Source: Syngnathus acus (taxonomy: Eukaryota; Chordata; Actinopteri; Syngnathiformes; Syngnathidae). Taken from it: DNA of 64,000 nucleotides. Made by a program: the position numbers and the translations under genes. Where the stretch lies: assembly GCF_901709675.1 (NCBI RefSeq), contig NC_051089.1, forward strand, positions 5,810,476-5,874,475, read 5' to 3'. The notes beneath the pieces were generated by a model. It was given only the letters and a program-made list of their open reading frames with translations, made no database searches and was not told the DNA's origin. This document shows, in pieces, positions 12,910 through 24,535 of the stretch; position 1 is the stretch's first letter, and each line of letters begins with the position of its first letter.

Positions 12910-15900
12910 CATATAATTCTGCCCGTTATCAAATGCGGCAATCGAGTGCATCAACGCACCATTTATGCTCATCTCTTCCCACGCGCATATTCCCACAATG
13001 GCTCTCCTTCCTCCTTCCTTTCTGATTGGGCTGCTCCAATTTAATTTCGGCATATTTTTGTGGATTAACCAGAATCAGCGTGCCCTTCGATCCCAAGATG
13101 CCCTTCATCTGATTGTCCCTAGATTGGAAACCGAATAAAGGAAAAGATATATTTAGCAATGCTGATTCTTCAGCCTGAAATGAGCAGCAAAGTAAGCTCA
13201 AATTGCCAGGACTAGTTACGCCGGGAGAATTCAAAACTACTTTTGGCAATGGGAACTGAAACGTTTTGGCTCCAGAGCAGAAGGAATATCCCTTGATGAG
13301 GGAAATAATGTATGTTTCTCATGTAAATGTCATAACATCACAATTCATCATGTTATCTGATAGCTGCGTTACTGCTGTCATTGTATTTTGTCACCAACTG
13401 AAAGGAGCATCATTATCTTAACTTCACCTTGTTCTTCCTGGTATACTTTATTCCTTATTTCAATCACTTATCTTGGATCTTGGCACACTAGCTTCTGACA
13501 ATGAAATGCAGGGACAAAATGTTCCCTCTCCATCTTCTTCTATTCTCATTGTCTCTCCATGCGACCAGACAAATGCCAGGTGCAGTTGGTACGCTCGTCC
13601 TCTAAATTGGGATACCGGGTCATTCAATAAAAGGCAGAGATTGAACTTTTCTCCGACTAACTTTGATTGGCAGAGCGGCTCATTTCTCTCTCGCCCCTCC
13701 TTCTTTTCTCTTTCACCTGTCACAGCTCTGTTCATCCCCCTGACATCCCATCAACTCTCCTTCCTCCGGATCAAAGGGATTAAGACTGCAAGGACAGCAA
13801 TTGCTCTGCTCTACCTGGGATTTAATACAGCAAATAACAGACATGTACACTAGGTACTCTGCTGAATGCTGATGATGGCAACAGCAAGATTGGCTTATGA
13901 CTGAAGGCATTATATTGATGAATAGTTGTGCTAGCTACTATGTGCAAGTATTCAAAAGAACGTGACCAGCAAATCACAAATGCTTTCTAGGACAAATAGT
14001 TGGCTCTCTGTACCGCCTGCCAGTTCCTCAAGTGTATAATTAGATAATCAAGTAAATCTTGAATGAACAAATCTACATAAGAGACAGCACTTTCATTCAA
14101 TAGACTCCGGAGTCATGGCAAAGCCAAAAGGTAAGCAGAGCTGTAGTGTTACCGCGCGCAAACTCTGCCCACAGTTGTCATGGTAACAAAAGCCTGCATT
14201 GGTACTGTGTAGGGTGGAAGGTAACAAATGGCTAATTTGCATAAACTGGGGCGGCCCCCTAAAAAACGGCAAATTCCCGAGACTAGAAAAGTTAGCCACA
14301 CACTTGTTGTTAGCCTTATAGCATAACCCCCCCACGTCATTTTAATTACTGTCAGGTTATCAATAAAAAATATCAATGCAGTAGCTAAATATTTTCTAAA
14401 TTACATCACTAAAATAGTACTGACTCAGCATTCCCGGAGAACCAATTGACCATGTACTAGAAGTAGCTAGAGAATCTGTGGTTTAGCCACGTCGGTATCG
14501 TCAATTGAAAAGGGAACAAATGTCCGTTGACGCAAGAACCCGTTGGGCCGTACGTTGTTGCAAGTTGGTAACTTTGGAAGTGTGCTTGCTGTATTGCAAA
14601 TGATATATCTTGTCACATTCCTTGGCACAATGATCAATGACCTATTTTACATATGGGTTCATTTTTCCCTTTAATGAAGCTACGATGAATAATCTGCCAT
14701 ATCCTCCCCTCCATTGCTGAGGTAACTATAAAGTAAAGATATGGAGCTGACATACACTGAGCGCTATCTGATTAGTATGTAACATACAAATGCAAGTTTA
14801 AAAAAAAAAAACTATAATAATTCATGGCAAGATAGAATCTCAGCCGGAATGGAAATGTCCCAGGAAGGATACCATTAATCATGTTTTCCACAGTCATTGA
14901 AGCATGCATACATTTCACCATGCACAGGAAATGATATTTACATATTGCTGAATGGTGCCATCAAGGCCTGTAAATCGGAACTGCTTCATCTGTATCGTCT
15001 TTGCAGGCCAAAATTTATTCAGTATCGGTCTGTCAGACTTAAAAAAAAGAAACAAACTTTAATAGTTTTTCTTCTTGTTTAATTTGGTCCCGGTCAGAGT
15101 AGCAGACAGTAGACGAAAAGATGAATAAATCCATTGCAACCTCTTATCCAAACAAAACAGAAGGCAGGTTCATTCCAGGTAAGGTTTTGACAATAAATGA
15201 ATAAAAATAACTTATGGTTGCCCATAAGATAGCAGGTCGAGCTGCATCAACAGAAGAAACTGAACACAGATTTTTCTGCCTTTCTTGTCCTCAAGAATTT
15301 GCGGGTTCATACTGTATGTTATGACAGAAACATTACTACCAAACAACAATCCTCAGGTCCAACCTTTAAAAGTATTTTATGAAAATGTCAGTCGCTACGA
15401 GGAAGAAATTTAACAAGCTATACTGCTGCCAAATTGTTTTTAATTAGCCTCTTTATACAATCTGTTGGTTTTGTATTTTTCATTTTTATTTTGTCTGGAC
15501 CGGCCAATTTCCAATAAGGGATGAGGTAACGTTTGATATGGTTAGTAGCACCTCTTTAAAGTGTAATTAAGTGTAAATGTAAAAGTAATAGATAAAAAAT
15601 TAGCACCTACTTGTTGAATTTAGCATGCTAGATTATTTTCACTCCCTTAACCGTGATCGTTTTGATCATGATAATCACATGCATGTTTCCTTGCACTTCT
15701 TTCAGTGCAGGCTGATTTCTATTTCTTCTTCTAAAGCAAAAAGTCAACCTTTTTTTATATTTCCGGTCAGAAGCACCTCTCGGGGGTACGCCCATTTGTG
15801 TGTGCTGATGAGATTCCTTCCGTGAATAGCAAATGCTCAGCAAAAAGGTCAGCACAGACACGGAAAAGGGGAAATTTCCGGTGACAAGTAAGGTAAATGA

Positions 15901-16154
15901 CTTATTAAATCAGTAAGGTCCGAAAAGGAGGCTTGGTGAATTGGGAAAAGGATGATTAAAATACTGGTCTGATGTTTGAAATGGGCCCATTTCCCAATGC
16001 AAGAATATGATTGGCTTGACAGAAAAATTCAGAAGCGACAGAAAGTTCAGTGGTGTAAAATACTGCAAAATTAAATTCATTCACTATTGTTGTACAAATA
16101 TAAAAGCACTTTAGAAATAGTGGGAGTTTTCAAGAATCCACAATGGTCTTGGAA

Positions 16155-16178
16155 ATATTATTATTATTATTATTATTA
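16155..16178 (+). repeat. ATT trinucleotide microsatellite
   Basis: About eight ATT units. Confidence 0.9.
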
Positions 16179-17318
16179 CATTACTATAAACAATAATAAC
16201 AATAACCATTGAATGCAAGTCACGATTTTGTCCATGAGCCTGGACAATGCTCAAGTTGAAAATGTTTGAAAAGAACCTCACTTCTGAACAATATATATAG
16301 CTAGCAGATTTTTCATTCCAACATTTTCCAGTGTGATGTAAAGCTAACTTTGTGTCAACAGCGAAACAACAAACACTATTGCCGCCACGCTGCGTTGTGT
16401 ATTATAGCGTTTTTATCGTTGTATATTTCCAGTGGTGCAATAACACACAGCGGGAGCGTGTACAGTTCCGCTTTGTCGCCTTAGGTGCGGAAGCATGGTG
16501 GAGCATTTGCATTTCCTAACTATCAGTATTTGAATAACTACACATGACTCTTTGAAATATGCAGAGAGTGTGTTTGAATCATCAGAGCGGTGTTAAAAAC
16601 TTATGACCAATGTGTGCTAATCACAGTAACAAGAATCAGCCATAAGTGGTCTCATTATGTAAGATGAATAGAGACAGATTTGTTTCTTTTTTTAATGTAG
16701 GCCGAGATTGATTTGTTTCGCTGTGATCGGTTGGCAAGTTTCAGGCAATTTGAAGGGATGCTGACTCAGTGCGCCTAGTTTGCAGCTCTGATGAGTGACC
16801 TAGTTATGTGTGAAATTCATCTGGATTTACAGTGGCAACCGGGACTGCGCAGTATTTAATATTTGACACTCTACGACTACATTCTGCAGCCTTTTTTCAC
16901 ACCGTGAGATCTGGATTTTTTGAAGAGCTTTTGATGTGAGTTGCAGAAACACAAGAAAAACCAAAAAGTCGGTTTTATCGCGACTTGCCAATACTATCCA
17001 ACACACGCTATGTGATATTAATAATGTTAATGCTAATCCTTATTTCTCCAATAAACATGGCAAAGAGTGAGATTTTTTCCAGCCCAACTCACACACTGAT
17101 GAGAGTGAGCAATTCAAGCAGAACCAATAAAAGACCTATACTAGGAAAGTAGGCAAGAGCATAAAAACATACCTGCTGAGAGTTTTAACAGAAACAGAAA
17201 AGCTAGTGGACCAAGCTCACAATGTCATCAAAAGATTGCTCATTGCGAGGGACCCCTCGCAGGGGACAAAGGACCACCACATTATCCTGCACTTTGCACT
17301 TTATGAGCACAAAGTAAC

Positions 17319-17352
17319 ATCCATCCTTCCATTTTCTGAACCGCTTATCCTG
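17319..17352 (+). repeat. Fragment of a common fish interspersed repeat (5' half)
   Basis: CATCCATCCTTCC followed by ATTTTCTGAACCGCTTATCC is the opening of a non-coding repeat very frequent in teleost genomes. Similar fragments occur here at 28687, 42572 and 63541. Confidence 0.7.
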
Positions 17353-17694
17353 CTTAATAATCCCAGATGCAGTACTTCAAAAATCTTCCATGAAAACTGC
17401 ACTTAAGGCAAGACACGAAAAATGTATTTTTAATTCAATATTATCTGAAGAAAAAAAGAAGAGCAATAAACTAAACGAAATTACAAGGAACTAGCACTCC
17501 ATCATGAACGGAGTACATTTTCCTTAATGCTGCCTTTTAATGGGTCTTTCTACAAAGACACTTTTAAGTCTCCGTTTAAGTCTGATGATCTTGCACAGTC
17601 CTCTTTGAAAACATGTATGAATTGATTTTATGGTTGCTACGCATCACAGACTCTATAAGTGCTATCTATCGTTTCACCCCGGGGGGCAGCGTGT

Positions 17695-17707
17695 GGGGGC
17701 GGGGCTT
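17695..17707 (+). promoter_or_regulatory. GC-box (SP1/KLF-like) motif
   Basis: GGGGGCGGGGCTT in a short GC-rich island (17676-17708) inside AT-rich sequence. No neighbouring gene start is seen. Confidence 0.3.
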
Positions 17708-19058
17708 CTAAGGAGTCAGAGACCCCATCCACTAGCCAATTATCTCATCAATTGAGTTTCTAAAAGCAAGGGAGGACTTAATTAAACACGTCTATAGTTG
17801 TAAGATGTTCGAGTCCAAAGCTGTCAAGGCCACAAGTGATGATGCAGTCCAGTGTGCTCTTCACGCCATCCCAGAGGCCTGCATCACCATATGGCTCTAA
17901 TGAAATCCTACTCCAAAGCCGCTGCTGTCCACCCCGCTGCTCAACTAAATCCTTTCTATCAATGCTGATGATGCTCTGGAAATCTATTCGCTATTTTTCA
18001 ACAGAGCTTTTACTGGACGGCTTCCAGGAAGTGCTTGTCGGTGAGGGTGCTGCAGGTCCTTGAGGGAAATGCTAAATCACTTGAAAGGCACAAGTGCCAC
18101 ACAATGGACAAGTTGTTCAAAATAAAAATAGATGTAAAAGATTACAAAGCTTAGTAGTTGGGGTCTGAAAACTTTTAAGCAACAAAACATTTTGCCACTT
18201 GCTGTCAACTGAAAATGACATCACATGATGGGCGCAGCTAACAACCAATCGCGGCTCAGCTTGTAGATGTCACATGACCAAACATACTCACATGTATTTA
18301 CTGTCTTTATATGTATAATTTCACACTCAATTGGTGGACCCCACTTGATGCCCAACTTTTTGAATACAAGCAGGTAAAAGTGAATAAGCCCTTTAATATT
18401 GTTTGGCATTTTTCCAAGGTCCAAAGGTCCCTCAAATAACATGTCAAGGTGGAAAGTCATCACGCAGGTGATTCCCAGCCTGCCCACTGCCTTTTACCCT
18501 ACAAAGTCGTTCTTAAGAATTTTACTCATTGATGCGCATAGAGGCGAGTCCAGTTCAATCACGCTGCTGCTGCTCCATCTTCCACAGCTCCTGTCACCAA
18601 CAACGAGGAAGGCTTCCACATCCCGACAACCAATTTGCCATCTCAGGGCTCAGCGAGCTTACACCCCCCCACCATCCCCACCGCCTCACCTTGTGATGAT
18701 GCACCCAACCCAAATATCCTACACAGCAGGAGGTGTGGAACCACGGAGCGATAAACTGTCGCTTTTTTATTTGTTTGTTTTTTTGTGCTTGACAAGACCT
18801 CATGGTTGCCATCAAAGCGTTACTCGTTCCTCTTTTTAAAATAGCCACAGTATCAAAGCACACTCCCTTCAAACTCGAAACCAGTTGCGCAATATCTTCT
18901 GGCGTCCCCACTTTGCTAAATGTCTGCCTTTCATCACTTCCTCTTGAATAGGGCACAGCAGATTCGCTTTCTTCCGCTGCTCAACTTCCCTGTTTGATCT
19001 CAGTAATACGGCTAATGAGGTTTTCCCCTCTGGAAGGAAACTGGCACACGCGCCGACG

Positions 19059-19069
19059 AAGATGGCGGC
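19059..19069 (+). promoter_or_regulatory. YY1-like motif
   Basis: AAGATGGCGGC is a full match to the YY1 consensus, often found just downstream of transcription starts. The surrounding 19040-19090 is locally GC-rich. No gene is visible beside it, so it may be an enhancer site or chance. Confidence 0.3.
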
Positions 19070-20121
19070 GCTCAAATTGTGCTGCGAGATGTCCACTCGT
19101 CGTCCAGGACCACCCCCAATCTGACTCGGCTGCCATTTCGGAAACTATCAGGAGCACTGATGAGGCGTAAGAATCATATTTAATTGCCCAATGTTAAAGA
19201 ATAATCAGAGTTTAAGAATAATACAATATAGGTCAAAGGAGACTTTGACTTCAACTGGTCAAGCCATTTGCCAAATTCAGCTTTAGAGGGTCCACTTTAA
19301 AAAAATATATCTTTTGAGCAGCGATTCATCTTATTTTGCCACGGAAACAGGGGAGCAGGGGGATTTGTTTTGCTTGATTAAGTTGTGTTGAAACGCACAG
19401 CCATAAAGAAGGATTTTCATGACTTTGAAATATTCACCGCACAGTCAATTGTTTCATCGGTCATGCCCCCATTCCCAGTGAGTCGGTGTCCCCCATCAAT
19501 TCCGTTTCGGCATACGTCAGCGCAAATGTACATACTCAGTAAAAAATGTTTTTTTTTTCTTTTTTATCTTTACAGTGTGGAATATGAAATGTGCCAGACA
19601 GATTTGTCTCTGGAGGGCTGGGGGAACATCTGAGTCAGCGGTCTCTGAGGCAAATGCAAACCTCTCCAAAATGCTAATCTTTGATTTCTTCCAGATTAGT
19701 GAGACTCAAACTGATCTCGGGATGCAAGAAACACAAGTAGCTGGCAGCCGTCCTATTTCGCCTGAGCGTGAGATGAAAAGGAAACTTGCGGCTGCATACT
19801 GTGATTGTTGAATTAAAGAAAATCACAGCCGTGGGTGATGTTGCCAAAGGAGAGATTTCTCCTCTTTTGTAAGAGCGTTGGGTTTGGTTTGCATTTATAA
19901 CGTGGCGCCCGATGAAACCCTTGTATCTCCACTTCAATCAGAGTTTGGGATATTTAAAGAGGGATATTCTTTGTAAAGTACTAAAACGGGTGTGTAGCTA
20001 AATGATCATGTTCGTTTTGAAAGAAGAGCAAAGATAGAATGTGATTAAAATACAGTTCCGGTTCTTCCTAAAGTAACCGAAAAAAGTCACGGGGAAAGAA
20101 GTGACAGACGTTGTCCTAAAG

Positions 20122-20339
20122 CACCAGTGTCAAACTCAAGGCCCGGGGCCCAAATACGGCACGCCACATCATTTTATGTGGCCCGCGAGGACAAATTGCG
20201 CATCGAATTCATGTAAATACTAAAATAACATGATATTGCTAGCAATGTTTATTACCATTTATATTTTTAAAATATTTGAACAGTTTTTATTTGTCTTCGT
20301 TTTGAAAACTAGTTATTATTAAAAAGTTTGACACCCCTG
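20122..20339. mobile_element. hAT-type miniature transposon, 218 bp, with 8-bp target duplication
   Basis: The ends are inverted repeats: CACCAGTGTCAAAC on the left and GTTTGACACCCCTG on the right match at 11 of 14 positions. The element is flanked by TCCTAAAG (20114-20121) and TCCTAAAC (20340-20347), a 7-of-8 direct duplication. Eight-base duplications are the mark of hAT insertion. The inside carries the GGCCCG and ATGTGGCCCGCG wording common in vertebrate elements of this kind. There is no open frame, so it is non-autonomous. Confidence 0.85.
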
Positions 20340-20988
20340 TCCTAAACTAATTGCATATCATCACAATCAATTTTTTGAAAGGACTCATGCATGACTCAAA
20401 ACTAAGACATTGAAGCCTTTTGAAAAACACTGTCAGCTGATATCAGAAATCTCTTGCCCATCTTTTTCCTTAATAAAATGGTGTTAGCAACAAAGAAAGG
20501 GAAATCCATGAATAGCTGAGGTCACGTCTGTTTGTACTGTTGCCCAAGGTTTGCTCACCCAAAAAAATGAAAGCTTTTAATCCTTTTTGAAAGCGCTTAT
20601 CAGAACCGTGTCTCCTCTGTGGCCTGCTTGACAGCCATGTCCACATCCAGGCACAGATGGCATGAAAGAAAGCATGAACCATTGAGAAGAAAAAAAACGG
20701 AGGCGTCCACCTCGAGGCTCACGAGGTGGCAGTAGGGTGGAACAAACTCGATGTTCACACCATGAGGATCCAGCAACTAGGGTGCCTTTTGGACTTTTCA
20801 AATCAACCAAACTCTCTGCTGTACTTTCTCTGCTTTAAGGGACGGTGGCATACTGTCAAGACGAGTGATCCAAGGTCAATTCTCAGAAGAAACTACTATC
20901 AACAATTTTTGAACAGTAAATGTGCAGGGGAAAAAGTTATGTTGAAGTCTTGATAGAGTATGTCCCACCTCAGGAACTTTCAATACCT

Positions 20989-21078
20989 GAATATGTTGAC
21001 TAAGCTGGGTTGTTAAAATGACATGTTTGGACAACCAACCTGCTTTATAAAACAGAGAAGGAAGTGTTATATTTGTGA
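20989..21078 (+). repeat. 90-bp direct repeat, copy 1
   Basis: Begins GAATATGTTGACTAAGCTGG and ends TATTTGTGA. Copy 2 lies 719 bp downstream at 21708-21797 with five mismatches. In four of them this copy has A where copy 2 has G. The similarity stops sharply at both ends. Confidence 0.9.
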
Positions 21079-21707
21079 ATGTAGCTTAGCTTTCAATACA
21101 AAATACAAAAAATGTGCATCATCCAGAAGATATATTGATTTATTGTTGCTGTTTTTTTTGTTTTTTTTTACCCTTTCTTGTCAGACACCTTCGCTCAACT
21201 GGATGCGGGAATATTTGACTACTTTTGCATCAATTGCCTCATGCCGTTCAGTGAATTATAATTCAATTCAAAAGGACAACATGCAGTTTTACAAAATGCA
21301 TGTAGAATCACTATTGGACAATCTTTATCTTAAAAGTAACAATGGTTTATGAAATATGTCACTTTTTCAGCCTCAATGTTTCATTAAATCCAACAAAATG
21401 GATGTTTGTTTATCTCCAGCAGGTATGTTGCGGAAACAAACTCATTTGAAATTCAACTTCTCTGCATGTGAGACATCACCTCGGGGAAGCGAAATGGGAG
21501 AGTAAAGCAACAAATAGACAATCTGGCAAAGCATTTACTCAGCAAATTGCTACAAGTCTCAGGTGACATATCAATCCTATTAGGTGGAGAAGACTTGTCC
21601 CAGGTGCGTAACTCTGCCTCCAAGCGAGGAACCAGAAACACGGGTGTACACGACATGAGAGGGGGATGAAATGCAGTGCAAGTGGCATTCCCTCATTAGG
21701 TGCCACG

Positions 21708-21797
21708 GAATATGTTGACTAAGCTGGGTTGTTAAAATGACATGTTTGGACAGCCGGCCTGCTTTATAAAACAGAGGAGGAAGTGTTTTATTTGTGA
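21708..21797 (+). repeat. 90-bp direct repeat, copy 2
   Basis: About 94% identical to 20989-21078. Flanking sequences are unrelated, so this is not a simple tandem duplication of the whole 719-bp interval. It may be a short dispersed element inserted twice, or a local copying event. Confidence 0.9.
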
Positions 21798-23632
21798 CTT
21801 TTTGACAAGTAGAGTCTAAGGTGAAATTGTGTTGGGGATGCAGCTCATTTTTTAAAGCAATGTCAATAGACATAGATGGGTGGAGAAAGCTTAACCACAG
21901 CAAAACAAATATTCTAGGTCATTCTTATGGAAGCCAAAGAAAAACCCCAAAACAGTTTTGATGAACCGAGGTCTTGTTACGTCACATATGATGCAGGCTT
22001 TTCTTTTCTTAGAAACAACACGACATCACTCATCTAGATAATATATCATTTATTTTCACACCCCTGTCCCAGCATTAAGTCTGTTTTGGATTTCAGACGA
22101 CCACTAAAGTCGGTCAACGTTTCTGCTTCATGCTGAAAAAAAAAAGGAAAACGCCAAAGAAAGGTGCAGTATGTTTACCCAGGCATTGACAACTTGTGCC
22201 GTAAATATAGTCAATGTCAAGTGATGGTGTGTGTAGCAGCAGTGGAGTCTGCAAATAATGAAGTGTACGCATCTGATAATAATGAGTCGCAGGGCTCCAT
22301 CAGAGGGTAAGAAAGTGCTGAGCTGGGAAAATAAACGGGAGTCCCCTATGACTCATTTGAGAGGAACAAGGTGCTTCCAGCTGCTCAGAGGCCACCAACG
22401 AAAACCATTACAAAATATACAATTATACGTAATTACAGCCTTAAATTTGTGGGCAAAGGGACTCCTTTACCTGCCATATTGGCCCAGGACTCCGCTGTGC
22501 CACTAATTACTATTCTCCTACCAGGTTAGAGCCTCCAACTTTGACCTGCTTTGAAACTGCTTTACGAATCATGTTTTAAAGCCTGTCCGTACATCTCTCT
22601 CCCTCTCTCTCCCCACTTTAGACAGCAAACTAGCTAAAACTAGCTAAAAGTGAATCAACAGTGCCCCTGCTGGTTACAATCAAGTAATGCACACCATTAG
22701 TTTCAAGACACAATCGGCAACAATTCATCAATTGTTATCTCAATGTCAAAAGAAAAACATTTTTTTAAAATACACAAATATAATAGCTCAGGATGCTCAT
22801 GACGTTTCCTGACTTTGATCACAAAAGAGGGGGAAATTTTCAAATTTGGCTTAGTTATCGGTATGTAGGTTGTGAATAAATGACGACGTGTTGAGTCGAC
22901 GCTATTACATCTGTGGCTATTGACTTGAATAGCAAAGCCTGGCAGCTAACAGGAAGTTGGAGGGTGGCCTATTTTTGTCACTGGCATAACATACGACGTG
23001 TTCTCCGTGTTACTTTCTCCAGTGATATGTGACTTATTTCTCTTCTTATTTATCAGATCTTTTTCTTTGGTCTCGCTGTGTCATTGTTTCCCCCTGTGTT
23101 GCCCTGACCCATTTGCTCCGCTCGCTGCAAAATCCAATATTTGTCGATACGCTCCGCGCCTCACTCTCTGTAAATATATTTTCAAAATCCCATTGATGTT
23201 TGTGTCTTTTTTCCTCCTCCTCTCTTGCTCTCATTCTCTTTCCGTCGGTGGCTTGTAATGAGATTGATTATTTTAATACAGACGGGCGGAATCAAGCTCT
23301 CCCGCACAAGATACTCTCATTCTCCCTTTCCACAGTGTTTATGAAGTAGCAGAGTGAAGAGCTTCCGTTTTTTCGTGTCGTGACGATGTCAGAGAGGACG
23401 TGTCAACGGACGACAAAACTGATTATGTGCCAAGTGAATGATGTTTCCTTGTGACATAAATCCAAGCGTCACTCGATAGTGGAAAATATAAATCTCGGTT
23501 CCCTTTACACATCATGTCCGAGTGGCTGGAGTCTTAAAAGTGCTCTGTCCTTTAGATTAATGTTTATCTGATAGGTTGGCCCTCTCATCTTGTAGCCCTA
23601 CATCAAAATGGACAGCACTTTTGAAGCTAGGC

Positions 23633-23668
23633 CAGGGTTCCCAAACTCTGGGACTTTGGGAAACCCTG
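23633..23668. mobile_element. 36-bp inverted repeat, possible fused transposon ends
   Basis: CAGGGTTCCCAAA and TTTGGGAAACCCTG are inverted copies differing by one base insertion, separated by only nine bases. The CAGGG start is typical of hAT elements. The flanks AGCTAGGC and CTTTAGGC agree at 5 of 8 positions. It may be an element that lost all its internal sequence, or a chance palindrome. Confidence 0.4.
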
Positions 23669-23939
23669 CTTTAGGCTAGTAGATGAAAACCTAGCATCGC
23701 TCCCTACTTTCCATACAGAAATTGCAACCCTAAACTCTTTAAAAACATATTGTCAAAAAGAGGTGATAAAGAAACTCTCCGTGAATGTTTTTAATAACCT
23801 AAACAACAACTACCTGGAGGCTAAGTTTATCCACAGACTACGATAAAATGTCAGTTGCTAAAAACATACCACGCTTAGTGACTCTACTTCTCGGAAATGC
23901 CTTTTGGCCAATAAATGGCCGTAAAACTGTATTTGGAGG

Positions 23940-24535
23940 AAATGGGAATATGGTGCTGACTGCTGAAAGAATGAGAGACAGAACCGAGCCAATAAGTGGT
24001 GCTTCAAGAAATGACTGCCATGTACAAACTAAGCAACGACTGCAGGAAGGCTACGTGACACTCCCAACCAATTAGTCAGATTGTCGGTAACGACTGACAT
24101 GTTTTCTGATGACGGTCAGTAATATATGCAATAATGATGGACATGTAGACCAACCAATAGCAAAGACAGAACTACCTATTTCGGAGTGTTTGTGAATGAC
24201 ATGCAGACCAACCAGAATCTGAAGGAAGACTGTGTGACAGACAAAAACAGATGACAGACTTGTAAATGAATGACTGAATGGAAAATTGGGTGGCAAAAGC
24301 TACCAATCAGCAAAGCTGCCTGGACGGAATAATCCAAAGAAAGCAAACGAGAAGACAGACGAGGCCCATTTGTGGTTTTGCCAACTTTGATTGACATGTC
24401 GAATAAGTATTGACTGCAGAAAAGACTGTGTGACCGAACCGACCTATCAGAGGTTCTGACATTAATGACTAACATTTAAACTAACCAATCGCCGCAGGCA
24501 ACTTGCGGACTAATGACGTTAAGCTCTCAAAAAAA
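23940..24535 (+). repeat. Degenerate tandem repeat region
   Basis: Recurring words show an eroded minisatellite-like array. GACATGTAGACCAACCA (24140-24156) and GACATGCAGACCAACCA (24198-24214) are 58 bp apart. AAGACTGTGTGAC occurs exactly at 24226-24238 and 24422-24434. Weaker versions occur near 24011, 24253, 24389 and 24466. Spacing is about 56-75 bp where measurable. Confidence 0.5.

Larger units (their letters stand above)
12908..20113. other. Non-coding upstream region, segment 3
   Basis: No supported gene. Open frames at 13473-13853 and 18399-18839 are the longest but overlap opposite-strand frames and have low-complexity composition. It contains the ATT repeat, the repeat fragment at 17319, and the GC-box and YY1-like motifs listed separately. 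Confidence 0.6.

Noticed and set aside
13473-13853. 126-codon + frame with opposite-strand frames
   Set aside because: No recognisable motif; overlapped by minus-strand frames over most of its length.
18399-18839. 146-codon + frame
   Set aside because: Pro/Ser-rich low-complexity reading, with overlapping opposite-strand frames and no homologous feature that I recognise.
22655-22675. CTCF-like CCAGCAGGGGCAC on the minus strand
   Set aside because: One G short in the central run, so it does not fit the core spacing.
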